This document shows positions 1 to 6,460 of a stretch of 11,744 bases of DNA, one piece after another; position 1 is the first letter of the stretch; every line of letters begins with the position of its first letter. The notes beneath the pieces were generated by a model. That model was not told the origin of the DNA and ran no database searches. It saw only the letters and a program-made list of their open reading frames with translations. The position numbers and the translations under genes were made by a program. The DNA is taken from the NCBI GenBank assembly GCA_035293965.1, contig DATGLW010000019.1, forward strand, positions 1 to 11,744. The letters are read 5' to 3'. The DNA comes from DATGLW01 sp035293965 (GTDB lineage Bacteria > Actinomycetota > Acidimicrobiia > Acidimicrobiales > RAAP-2).

Positions 1-52
1 GGGCGCTCCGTCTTGACCCGGAGGCCCCGTCGCCTGCCAGGCAGCAATCAGA

Positions 53-73
53 CGCCGAACCTCTGGTTCGGCG
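53..73 (-). terminator. Candidate terminator hairpin downstream of the thiolase gene
   Basis: Perfect 8-bp inverted repeat CGCCGAAC (53-60) / GTTCGGCG (66-73) with a 5-base loop. It lies 58 bases past the thiolase stop when read on the minus strand. The minus strand then continues TCTGATTG, which is only weakly T-rich, so it is not a textbook intrinsic terminator. It is the longest uninterrupted stem I noticed in the intergenic parts of the window. Confidence 0.4.
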
Positions 74-130
74 CGCCCAAAAACTCCTGGCGAAGCGGGG
101 CGCCGCCACCACTTGACATTCCGTTCCACA

Positions 131-1312
131 TCAGCCGAGGCGCTCGATGATGGTGGCGTTCGCCATGCCGCCACCCTCGCACATGGTGAGCAGCCCGTAG
201 CGCCCGCCGGTGCGCTCCAGCTCGTTGAGGAGCGTCGCCAGCAGCTTGGTGCCGGAAGCTCCGAGAGGGTGCCCCAGGGCGATGGCGCCGCCGTTCACGT
301 TGACGCGCGCCATGTCGGGGCGGTGCTCGCGCTCCCAGGCCAGCACCACCGAGGCGAAGGCCTCGTTGATCTCGATCAGGTCGATGTCGTCCAGCGTGAG
401 CTTGGCGCGCTCGAGAACCTTCGCGGTGGCCGGGATGGGCCCGGTCAGCATCGTCACCGGGTCGACGCCCACGACGGCGAAGGCGTGGAACCGGGCTCGG
501 GGGGTCAGGCCAAGGGAGGCGGCCCGCTCCTCGCTCATGACGAGGGCGGCCGAGGCGCCGTCGGTGATCTGCGACGAATTGCCCGCGGTGACCTTGCCAC
601 CCTCGGGGAGGAAGGCGGGCTTGAGGCGGGCGAGAGCCTCCATCGAGGTGTCGCGGCGGATGCCTTCGTCCGCGTCGAACCACTCATCGGTGTCGGCGCC
701 GCTGTCGTCGCGCACGCGAAGGGCGACGATCTCGCGGCCGAAGCGGCCCTCGTCGGTGGCCCGAGCGGCGCGCTCGTGGCTGCGCAGCGAGAAGGCGTCG
801 AGCTCATCGCGGCTGATCGCCCAGCGCTCGGCGATGAGCTCGGCCGCGATGCCCTGGTTGACCAGCCCCCCGCGGGATTCGTAGCGGGCTGCCACGCGTG
901 GCCCGAAGGGGAACCCGAGCTCGCGGCTGGCCGCCGAGCCGAGGGGCACCCTGGTCATCGACTCGACGCCGCCGGCCACGACGACGTCGTACGCGCCGGC
1001 CATGACCCCCTGGGCGGCGAAATGGAGTGCCTGCTGGGAGGACCCGCACTGCCGGTCGATGGTCGTTGCCGGGACCGACTCGGGCCACCCGGCGGCGAGC
1101 ACGGCACAGCGTCCGACGTTGCTCGACTGCTCCCCGACCTGGGTGACCGACCCCATGATGACGTCGTCGACGAGGGCTGGATCGAGATCGTTGCGCTCGG
1201 CGAGCGCCTTCAGCGGCTCCGAGGCCAGGTCGACCGCGTGCCAGTTGCGTAGCCTGCCGTTGCGCTTGCCGCCCGCGGTGCGGACGGCGTCGACGATCAC
1301 CGCAGTGCCCAT
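131..1312 (-). CDS. Acetyl-CoA C-acyltransferase (thiolase, FadA/FadA5-like)
   Basis: Thiolase of 393 residues, the normal family length. It is expected to cleave a 3-ketoacyl-CoA with CoA to acetyl-CoA plus a shortened acyl-CoA (or the reverse condensation) in the cytosol, as a tetramer. The sequence shows the nucleophilic Cys89 in DRQCGSSQQA, the NEAFA motif (316-320), His348 in GGAIALGHPLGASG, and the second catalytic Cys378 in MCEGGGMANATI, so the active site is complete. The DRQCGSSQQ form resembles degradative thiolases of fatty-acid and steroid side-chain oxidation in actinobacteria; the substrate cannot be fixed from sequence. The ATG start follows GGAGGAAAGGAG with about 7 bases spacing. 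No other beta-oxidation gene is adjacent, so it looks monocistronic, divergent from the ComF-family gene. Confidence 0.95.
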   Translation of the reverse strand: MGTAVIVDAVRTAGGKRNGRLRNWHAVDLASEPLKALAERNDLDPALVDDVIMGSVTQVGEQSSNVGRCAVLAAGWPESVPATTIDRQCGSSQQALHFAAQGVMAGAYDVVVAGGVESMTRVPLGSAASRELGFPFGPRVAARYESRGGLVNQGIAAELIAERWAISRDELDAFSLRSHERAARATDEGRFGREIVALRVRDDSGADTDEWFDADEGIRRDTSMEALARLKPAFLPEGGKVTAGNSSQITDGASAALVMSEERAASLGLTPRARFHAFAVVGVDPVTMLTGPIPATAKVLERAKLTLDDIDLIEINEAFASVVLAWEREHRPDMARVNVNGGAIALGHPLGASGTKLLATLLNELERTGGRYGLLTMCEGGGMANATIIERLG

Positions 1313-1429
1313 GACGGCGCTCCTTTCCTCCGGTGCCGTCCTCCGGCCCGCACTCCCGGGTACCGGACTTCCAGCCCCGGACCTCGGACGCCAAAGCTCC
1401 CTTGGGGCGACCCCGAAGCAGCCGATCCC

Positions 1430-1457
1430 ATGCTAGCCAGCCGCTCCGCCGCGTCAG
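1430..1457 (-). promoter_or_regulatory. Candidate promoter of the thiolase gene
   Basis: On the minus strand CTGACG, a 16-base spacer and TAGCAT resemble the actinobacterial TTGACR / TANNNT housekeeping promoter. The predicted start near 1423 would give a leader of about 110 bases. Assigned by eye only; such boxes also arise by chance. Confidence 0.3.
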
Positions 1458-1566
1458 CTTTGGTCAGGCCGGGTGTGGGAAGGGACCGTTCGGTCGCATC
1501 GAGATCGAAGGGTCCCGACCGGCGCGGCACCTGCCCGACAGCCTCCGCCTGTGCCGGGGGCTGCCA

Positions 1567-2256
1567 GTGTCGAGCCCGGTCGCGTGCAGCGCCTGCTTCG
1601 GTCCCTGCCGACCGCGTGCGGCGCAGTGCTTCTGCTGCCGCACCGTTCGAGGGGCGCTCGGGATGCCCCTTGCCCCTGTGGTGCCGGCCAGCCTCTGCGA
1701 AGTCCCTGGCCCCCTCGCGCGGGTGCTGTCGGGCTACAAGGCTGCCCCGGTCACCGAGGCCCGCCACCGGTTCGCCGCCGCGGTCAGCGACATACTCGTC
1801 ACCTTCCTCGCCCGTCATCAGGTGTGCCTCGAGCACCTCGCGGGCGGGCCGCTCGAGTTGGCAGTGGCAGTCCCGCCCACCCTCAGGCCCGGCGAGGCGC
1901 CGCTCCATCAGGTGCCGGGGCTCGGGGTTCGCAGGGGTGTGCTGGTCCGCGGACCCGCGCCCCTCGGGCACCTGCGGGCCAGCGTGCGCGGCTTCCAGGT
2001 GGCCGGCGCGATGCTGGAGGCGGTGGCCGGGCGGCGGGTCCTGGTCGTCGACGACATCTATACGACCGGGGCCCGTGCCCAGAGCGCGGCCGCTGCCCTG
2101 CGCCTCGCCGGCGCGGCGTCGGTCGTGGTGGTGGTCTGCGGCCGGGCGGTGCGGCGAGGTGCGTCGCCGTGGCGCCGTGCCTACTGGCTGGACGCCGACG
2201 CGTCGAGATGGGACGCCGAGCGATGCTGCCTCGTGCCCTGCCGTGCCGCGCGGTGA
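1567..2256 (+). CDS. ComF-family phosphoribosyltransferase-like protein
   Basis: Protein of 229 residues, typical for the ComF/amidophosphoribosyltransferase-like family. An N-terminal zinc-ribbon-like pair of CxxC motifs (Cys7/Cys10 and Cys21/Cys24) precedes a type I phosphoribosyltransferase domain with the PRPP-binding loop VLVVDDIYTTGA (about 158-169). A hydrophobic strand and basic GRAVRRG follow. ComF proteins are linked to DNA uptake in naturally competent bacteria; in actinobacteria their role is unclear. The frame is open back to a GTG at 1333, but residues before the zinc ribbon are Arg/Pro/Ser-rich and unlike the family. The GTG at 1567, 6 bases after GGGGG, places the CxxC at the usual distance from the N-terminus. 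A convergent pirin gene starts its stop codon 39 bases beyond. No competence genes are nearby. Confidence 0.75.
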   Translation: MSSPVACSACFGPCRPRAAQCFCCRTVRGALGMPLAPVVPASLCEVPGPLARVLSGYKAAPVTEARHRFAAAVSDILVTFLARHQVCLEHLAGGPLELAVAVPPTLRPGEAPLHQVPGLGVRRGVLVRGPAPLGHLRASVRGFQVAGAMLEAVAGRRVLVVDDIYTTGARAQSAAAALRLAGAASVVVVVCGRAVRRGASPWRRAYWLDADASRWDAERCCLVPCRAAR

Positions 2257-2294
2257 CGGCGCTTCGGCCACGCCTGCGCGGCCCGGGGCCCGAG

Positions 2295-3257
2295 TCAGCT
2301 CCCGACGTGTTGGGCGGGGACCTGTCCCAGGCGACCGGCTCGGTAGTCCTCGAAGGCCTGGGCGAGCTCCTCCTTCGTGTTCATCACGAACGGCCCATAG
2401 GCTGCCACCGGCTCGGCGATGGGGGCACCGCCGAGGAGGAGCACGTCGAAGTTCGTAGCCCCCGGTCCCGCAGACGCGCCCCGCACCTCGACGGCGCCGC
2501 CGCCTCCCAGCACCGCCAGCTGACCCGACTCCATGGGCCGGGCATCGGGCCCGACCGATCCCCGCCCGCTCAATGCGTACACGAGAGAGCTCTGTTCGAT
2601 CGGCCAGGGCACGACGAGGCGTGCGCCGGGGCTCACCGTGGCGTGCACCATGGTGATGGGCGTGTGCGTCACGCCCGGCCCTCTGTGCCCGGCCACCTCA
2701 CCCGCGATGACCCGGACCAGCGCTCCGCCGTCGGTCGAGGAGAGGAGCACCGCCGCGCCGGCCTCGATGTCCTGGTACCGGGGCGGCACCCACTTGTCGG
2801 CTGCGGGAAGGTTCACCCAGAGCTGGATCCCGTGGAACAGGCCCCCGCTGGCCACGAGCTCGTCGGGCGGGCGCTCGATGTGAAGGATGCCGGCTCCCGC
2901 GGTCATCCACTGGGTCGCCCCGTCGGTGATCAACCCTCCGCCGCCGATCGAATCCTGGTGCTGGAAGGCGCCGTCGATCATGTAGGTGACGGTCTCGAAG
3001 CCCCGGTGCGGATGCCATGCCGTCCCCTTGGGCTCGCCGGGGCCGTAGTCGACCTCGCCCATCTGGTCCATGTGGACGAAGGGGTCCAGCTCGGCGAGGG
3101 GCACGCCGGCGAAGGCGCGCCGTACCGGGAAGCCCTCACCCTCGAACCCGGCCGGGGCAGTGGTCAGGCGCCTCACCGAGCGGATGGGGGTGAAGACGGG
3201 GTCGGGCTCAGGGATCCGCGGAAGGGTCAGCGGGTCGTCGACGGTCACAGCAGGCAT
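2295..3257 (-). CDS. Pirin family protein (bicupin)
   Basis: Pirin-like bicupin of 320 residues. The metal-binding residues of the N-terminal cupin are all visible: His82 and His84 in WHPHRGFETV, then His126 and Glu128 in GILHIE. A C-terminal pirin half follows (ALSGRG, then GGAPIAEPVAAYGPFVMNT). Pirins bind Fe or another divalent metal; some act as quercetin 2,3-dioxygenase, others modulate metabolic enzymes or transcription, so the specific role here is unknown. The frame extends 31 codons further upstream, but the ATG at 3255-3257 has AAGGAGG 5 bases before it and begins a pirin-like N-terminus (MPAVTVDDPL), so I chose it. The gene is convergent with the ComF-family gene and divergent from the 88-residue gene. 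Confidence 0.92.
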   Translation of the reverse strand: MPAVTVDDPLTLPRIPEPDPVFTPIRSVRRLTTAPAGFEGEGFPVRRAFAGVPLAELDPFVHMDQMGEVDYGPGEPKGTAWHPHRGFETVTYMIDGAFQHQDSIGGGGLITDGATQWMTAGAGILHIERPPDELVASGGLFHGIQLWVNLPAADKWVPPRYQDIEAGAAVLLSSTDGGALVRVIAGEVAGHRGPGVTHTPITMVHATVSPGARLVVPWPIEQSSLVYALSGRGSVGPDARPMESGQLAVLGGGGAVEVRGASAGPGATNFDVLLLGGAPIAEPVAAYGPFVMNTKEELAQAFEDYRAGRLGQVPAQHVGS

Positions 3258-3394
3258 CGGGGCCTCCTTCTCTCCCGGCGTCGCGGCCGGCAGCACCCTG
3301 CCAGGCGTGGGCGGCGCAGGGTGGTCAACAGCGTCGGGCCGCGCCGGCATTCCCGAGCGGCTCCTTCACCCTCGACGCCCTCGGCGTGGCCGGG

Positions 3395-3400
3395 TAGCGT
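3395..3400 (+). promoter_or_regulatory. Candidate -10 box for the 88-residue gene
   Basis: TAGCGT fits TANNNT and would start transcription near 3407, giving a leader of about 27 bases that includes the AAGGG ribosome site at 3421-3425. I see no convincing -35 box. Confidence 0.3.
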
Positions 3401-3433
3401 CACACCCTGGTCCCCAACTGAAGGGTGCGAGCG

Positions 3434-3700
3434 ATGATCGGTGTCTACATCCATCCGTCCGGCCTCACCGAGGAGGTGTACCGGAGCATCGACGAAGGGT
3501 TGCGCGCCGCGGGGGTCGAGCCCAAGGGCATCAAGATGCACAGCTGTTTCGGGGAGGGAGACGGGCTGGCCATCTTCGACGTGTGGGAGAGCGAGAAGGA
3601 CTGGCAGACCTTCGCTGCCCACCTCGAGCCGATCGCGGCAGCAGCCGGGGTAGCCGTCACGTCGGAGATCGTCCCGATGGTCGCCTTCGACGTGCCCTGA
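3434..3700 (+). CDS. Small conserved-looking alpha/beta protein, function unknown
   Basis: Predicted protein of 88 residues. The pattern is a short beta strand (MIGVYIHP), a helix (EEVYRSIDEGLRAAG), a strand pair around HSCFGEGDGLAIFDVWES, a helix (EKDWQTFAAHLEPIAAAAG) and a final strand (TSEIVPMVAF). This looks like a ferredoxin-like dimeric alpha/beta-barrel fold, as in antibiotic-biosynthesis-monooxygenase (ABM)-like and stress-response barrel proteins, but I recognise no specific family. Single His (H35) and Cys (C37) residues sit in the HSCF motif. The ATG at 3434 has AAGGG 8 bases upstream; a GTG at 3425 would add only three residues and leave no room for that site. It is soluble, with no signal peptide, and is divergent from the pirin gene 176 bases away. 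Confidence 0.75.
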   Translation: MIGVYIHPSGLTEEVYRSIDEGLRAAGVEPKGIKMHSCFGEGDGLAIFDVWESEKDWQTFAAHLEPIAAAAGVAVTSEIVPMVAFDVP

Positions 3701-3708
3701 CGACCAGA

Positions 3709-3726
3709 TCGGCCCGCACTGGCCGA
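3709..3726. terminator. Candidate hairpin between convergent genes
   Basis: Perfect 6-bp stem TCGGCC (3709-3714) / GGCCGA (3721-3726) with a 6-base loop, 8 bases after the stop of the 88-residue gene and before the converging mmsA stop. It could serve both directions. There is no T tract, so this rests on position and symmetry. Confidence 0.35.
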
Positions 3727-3750
3727 GCCGGGGAAGGGGCCTGGGAGCCG

Positions 3751-5238
3751 TCAGCGTGTGCCGGGGAAGCGCAGGTCGATGTCGGTCGCCAGGCTCTCGG
3801 GCCACCGGCTCGTGACCACCTTGGTCCGGGTGTAGAAGCGGATGCCGTCGGGCCCGTACATGTGCGTGTCGCCGAACAGCGAGGACTTCCAGCCGCCGAA
3901 GCTGAACGATGCCACGGGCACGGGGATGCCGACGTTGATCCCCAGCATGCCCGCGCTGCACTCGACCTGGAAGCGACGCGCCGCAGCCCCGCTCCTCGTG
4001 AACAGAGCGGCGCCGTTGCCGAAGGGGTTGGCGTTGACGATGCGGAGCGCCTCGTCGTAGGAGCTGGCCCGGACCACGGAGAGGACCGGCCCGAAGATCT
4101 CGTCGCGGTAGACGGTCATGTCCGTGCTGACCCGATCGAGGAGGGTGGGACCGAGGTAGAAGCCGTTGCCCGGCACCTCGGCACGGCGCCCGTCGACCAC
4201 CACTTCGGCCCCCTCCGCCGCACCGGCCTCGATGTAGCCGCACACTCGGTCGCGGTGCTCGGGGGTGATGAGCGGGCCGACATCGCTGGCTGGGTCGTCG
4301 CCGGGGCCCACCTTGAGCGCCGGCAGGCGGGACCGGATGGCTGCCACCAGAGGATCAGCCACCTCGCCCACAGCGACGACGACCGACACGGCCATGCATC
4401 GCTCTCCCGCTGATCCGTAACCGGCGGAGACGGCTGCGTCGGCGGCCAGGCCGACGTCGGCGTCGGGGAGCACCACCATGTGGTTCTTGGCCCCCCCCAG
4501 CGCCTGGACCCGCTTGCCGTGACGCGTGCCGGTGGCGTAGATCGAGCGGGCGACGGGGGTCGAGCCGACGAAGGACACTGCCTGCACGTCGGGGTGCTCG
4601 AGCAGGCGGTCGACGGCCGTCGCGTCGCCCTGGACGACCCCGAACACGCCGTCGGGCAGGCCGGCTTGCGCAAGGAGCTCCGCCAGCAACAGGGAGGGCG
4701 ACGGATCGCGCTCTGAGGGCTTGAGCACGAAGCAGTTCCCGCAGGCGACGGCGTTGGCGAGCATCCACAGGGGCACCATGACCGGGAAATTGAAGGGGGT
4801 GATGCCGGCCACCACCCCCAGGGGCTGGAGCACCGAGTAGACGTCGACCCCGGTCGAAACCTGCTCGCTGAAGGCTCCGCGCAGCAGGTTCGGGATCCCG
4901 CAGGCGTACTCCACGTTCTCGATGCCCCGGGCGACCTCGCCCAGCGCGTCGCCCAGGGTCTTGCCGTGCTCGCGGGTGACGAGGGAGGCGAGGTCGCGCC
5001 GATGGGCGTCGAGCAGGTCGCGGAACCGGAACATGAGCTCCGCCCGCCTGGTGAGGGTGGACAGGCGCCAGGCCGGGAACGCCTCGACGGCCGTCGCCAC
5101 CGCGGTATCGACCTCGCTCGCGTCGGCCAGCCCGACCTCGGCACGGACCGTGCCTGCGGCGGGGTCCCACACCGGCGCCACGCGACCCGACGACGACGGG
5201 ACGGCCTTGCCCCCGACCCAGTGGGTGATCTGCTGCAT
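3751..5238 (-). CDS. mmsA: Methylmalonate-semialdehyde dehydrogenase (CoA-acylating)
   Basis: NAD-dependent, CoA-acylating aldehyde dehydrogenase of 495 residues, the usual MmsA/IolA length. The family converts methylmalonate semialdehyde to propionyl-CoA and CO2 (valine and thymine catabolism) or malonate semialdehyde to acetyl-CoA (inositol and beta-alanine catabolism). Visible features are TPFNFP with Asn150, KPSE with Lys173, and catalytic Cys281 in AGERCMA. LGGAKNH (248-254) replaces the ELGGK motif of ordinary aldehyde dehydrogenases; that missing Glu is a hallmark of this subfamily. DEIFGPV (379-385) and SFGGWKSSLFGD (446-457) are also present. The ATG start follows AGGAGGG with 6 bases spacing. 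The upstream PEP-mutase-like gene is on the same strand but 220 bases away, so separate transcription is likely. Confidence 0.95.
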   Translation of the reverse strand: MQQITHWVGGKAVPSSSGRVAPVWDPAAGTVRAEVGLADASEVDTAVATAVEAFPAWRLSTLTRRAELMFRFRDLLDAHRRDLASLVTREHGKTLGDALGEVARGIENVEYACGIPNLLRGAFSEQVSTGVDVYSVLQPLGVVAGITPFNFPVMVPLWMLANAVACGNCFVLKPSERDPSPSLLLAELLAQAGLPDGVFGVVQGDATAVDRLLEHPDVQAVSFVGSTPVARSIYATGTRHGKRVQALGGAKNHMVVLPDADVGLAADAAVSAGYGSAGERCMAVSVVVAVGEVADPLVAAIRSRLPALKVGPGDDPASDVGPLITPEHRDRVCGYIEAGAAEGAEVVVDGRRAEVPGNGFYLGPTLLDRVSTDMTVYRDEIFGPVLSVVRASSYDEALRIVNANPFGNGAALFTRSGAAARRFQVECSAGMLGINVGIPVPVASFSFGGWKSSLFGDTHMYGPDGIRFYTRTKVVTSRWPESLATDIDLRFPGTR

Positions 5239-5270
5239 CGTGGTCCCTCCTGCGGCAGCGCGCCCGTCGC

Positions 5271-5291
5271 TGGGGCGCCAGCCCCACCGTA
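5271..5291 (-). promoter_or_regulatory. Candidate mmsA promoter with overlapping palindrome
   Basis: On the minus strand TACGGT (5291-5286) fits a TANNNT -10 box and would start transcription near 5279, giving a leader of about 41 bases. A perfect inverted repeat TGGGGC (5271-5276) / GCCCCA (5281-5286) with a 4-base centre covers that start point, where a repressor could bind. No -35 box is evident. Tentative. Confidence 0.25.
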
Positions 5292-5401
5292 CCGTCCGCC
5301 TGGACGCCTCGGGCCCGCCAGCTCGGCCTCGTCAACGGGGCGCCTGGTCGGCGCACGTGGGACGAGGCGGGCCGGCCCGCGGAGGCCGCCGGCCAGTCCC
5401 G

Positions 5402-5436
5402 GGCCCGGAAGGGCCGGCTCTCCCCGCCTCCGGCGG
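5402..5436 (-). terminator. Two short hairpins after the PEP-mutase-like gene
   Basis: Within the 220-base gap between the PEP-mutase-like stop and the mmsA start lie two small perfect stems. One is GGCCC/GGGCC with a GGAA loop (5402-5415), the other CCGCC/GGCGG with a TCC loop (5424-5436). They begin about 22 bases past the stop of the upstream minus-strand gene. GC content is very high here and neither is followed by a T run, so they are weak terminator candidates. I see no gene in this gap. Confidence 0.22.
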
Positions 5437-5458
5437 ACTCTGCTCTGCCCTGCGGGCG

Positions 5459-6316
5459 TCAGTCCCGGGGCCGTAGGGGCCGGCCGGTCCGCTGCGCCCA
5501 AGCGGTCACGACCCGGTCGAAGCGCGGCTGGTCGATGAGCTCGTCCTTGTCGGGGAACCCGAAGGCCTCCGGGGGCAGGTCGCCGTGCCGGCGCAGGTGG
5601 GACGCCCACTCGGCGTGGGCGCGCGCGGCGGCGGAGGTGCCCCAGCCGGTGAAGAGGCTGAAGGCCAGGCCGTCGACCAGCTTCCCGTAGCCGACGATGG
5701 GGAGGGGGACCTCGGCTGCGATCCGGGGGATCGCGTCAGCTGGAGCGAAGGTCGGGAGGTAGGCATCGGCGCCTGCCTCGGCGTATGCGACGCCGCGGCG
5801 GATCGCCTCGTCGAGCGAACCGCCGCCGCCACCCCCGTCGCTGTAGAGCTCGTCGCAGCGCGCGATGACGACGAAGTCGGGATCGTCGCGGGCATCGACC
5901 GCGGCGGCAATGCGTGCCTGCATGTCGGCAATGGCGAGGAGCGGGCCGTCGAAGGGCGAGTGCTTGGGCGTCATCTCGTCCTCGATGTGCACGCCGGCCA
6001 CCCCCACGCGCTCGTAGCGGCGGATGCTGCGGTGGACGTCGGCCACCGACTCGCCTGCCTGGTCGGCATCGACGATCACCGGGATCGAGACCGCCTCGGC
6101 CACGCGTGCCGCCTGGTCGATCATCTCAGTGGGCGTCAGCACGCCGCAGTCGGGGATGGCGTAGTGCATCATGCCCGTGGCATGCCCGCCCATGTAGGCC
6201 GCCTCGAACCCCGCCCGCTCCACGATGCGTGCGGTGAGCGCGCTGTAGCAGTCGGCAGCGATGAAGGGCGGGCCGGACCCGATGAGGGACCGGAGCGCCC
6301 GGCGTGGCTCGGTCAT
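5459..6316 (-). CDS. Isocitrate lyase/PEP mutase superfamily enzyme
   Basis: TIM-barrel protein of 285 residues in the isocitrate lyase/phosphoenolpyruvate mutase superfamily, which makes or breaks C-C or P-C bonds of small alpha-oxycarboxylates with Mg2+. Visible are GGHATGMM (43-50), the metal-binding Asp83 and Asp85 in VDADQAGES, GVHIEDE (108-114) with Glu112/Asp113, PK (117-118), IARCDE (151-156) and AYAEAGADAYL (177-187). The lyase signature KKCGH is not present: PKHSPF follows the ED motif, so the catalytic Cys of isocitrate and methylisocitrate lyases is missing. An oxaloacetate-decarboxylase-like or other subgroup is more likely. Six consecutive Gly (161-166) lie in a loop. The ATG at 6314-6316 follows AGGAGAAAGG; the upstream 44 codons of open frame look Arg/Pro-rich and non-conserved. 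Confidence 0.85.
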   Translation of the reverse strand: MTEPRRALRSLIGSGPPFIAADCYSALTARIVERAGFEAAYMGGHATGMMHYAIPDCGVLTPTEMIDQAARVAEAVSIPVIVDADQAGESVADVHRSIRRYERVGVAGVHIEDEMTPKHSPFDGPLLAIADMQARIAAAVDARDDPDFVVIARCDELYSDGGGGGGSLDEAIRRGVAYAEAGADAYLPTFAPADAIPRIAAEVPLPIVGYGKLVDGLAFSLFTGWGTSAAARAHAEWASHLRRHGDLPPEAFGFPDKDELIDQPRFDRVVTAWAQRTGRPLRPRD

Positions 6317-6460
6317 GACGGTTGCCTTTCTCCTGGGTCGCGGGCGAGTCTCCGGGGTCGCGGGGCGAGGGTAGCCCGTGCGTGGGCCGGTTCGCGCCCC
6401 TGAGCGCCCCGTGCCCGTAGTTTGCGCCGGCCCCGACCGTGTTGCCACACTGCGCCGGCG
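6317..6460. promoter_or_regulatory. Divergent promoter region
   Basis: The 144 bases between the PEP-mutase-like gene (minus) and the thioesterase-like gene (plus) must hold start signals for both. Weak TANNNT candidates are TACCCT on the minus strand (6373-6368) and TAGTTT on the plus strand (6418-6423). Neither has a clear -35 box. No ribosome site is obvious before the plus-strand ATG at 6461. Confidence 0.3.

Noticed and set aside
3..116. Open plus-strand frame from the window edge to a TGA at 114-116 (37 codons, ending LLAKRGAATT), possibly the 3' end of a convergent gene
   Set aside because: It is plausible in composition but has no recognisable motif, has lower GC3 than the real genes (about 70%), and contains the 8-bp hairpin at 53-73. 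Another plus frame is also open here with higher GC3. The sequence left of the window would decide.
113..1252. Long plus-strand open frame (379 codons) opposite the thiolase
   Set aside because: The minus strand encodes a complete thiolase with all active-site motifs; the antisense frame is open only because of GC3 bias and is Gly/Ala/His/Asp-rich without motifs.
1333..1566. N-terminal extension (78 codons) of the ComF-family frame from GTG 1333
   Set aside because: Arg/Ser/Pro-rich and unlike ComF N-termini; it also covers the likely thiolase promoter and the thiolase ribosome site region.
1297..2271. Minus-strand open frame opposite the ComF-family gene
   Set aside because: Low-complexity, Arg/Gly/Pro-rich product with no motif, versus a clear PRPP loop and CxxC pairs on the plus strand.
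1473..3437. Plus-strand open frame of 654 codons
   Set aside because: It runs through the ComF-family gene in another frame and antisense to pirin; its product is Arg/Gly/Pro/His-rich without domains. A shadow frame despite its length.
5239..5458. Possible extra gene or small RNA in the gap between mmsA and the PEP-mutase-like gene
   Set aside because: No open frame with a ribosome site or motif; only short GC-rich stems that are expected by chance at this composition.
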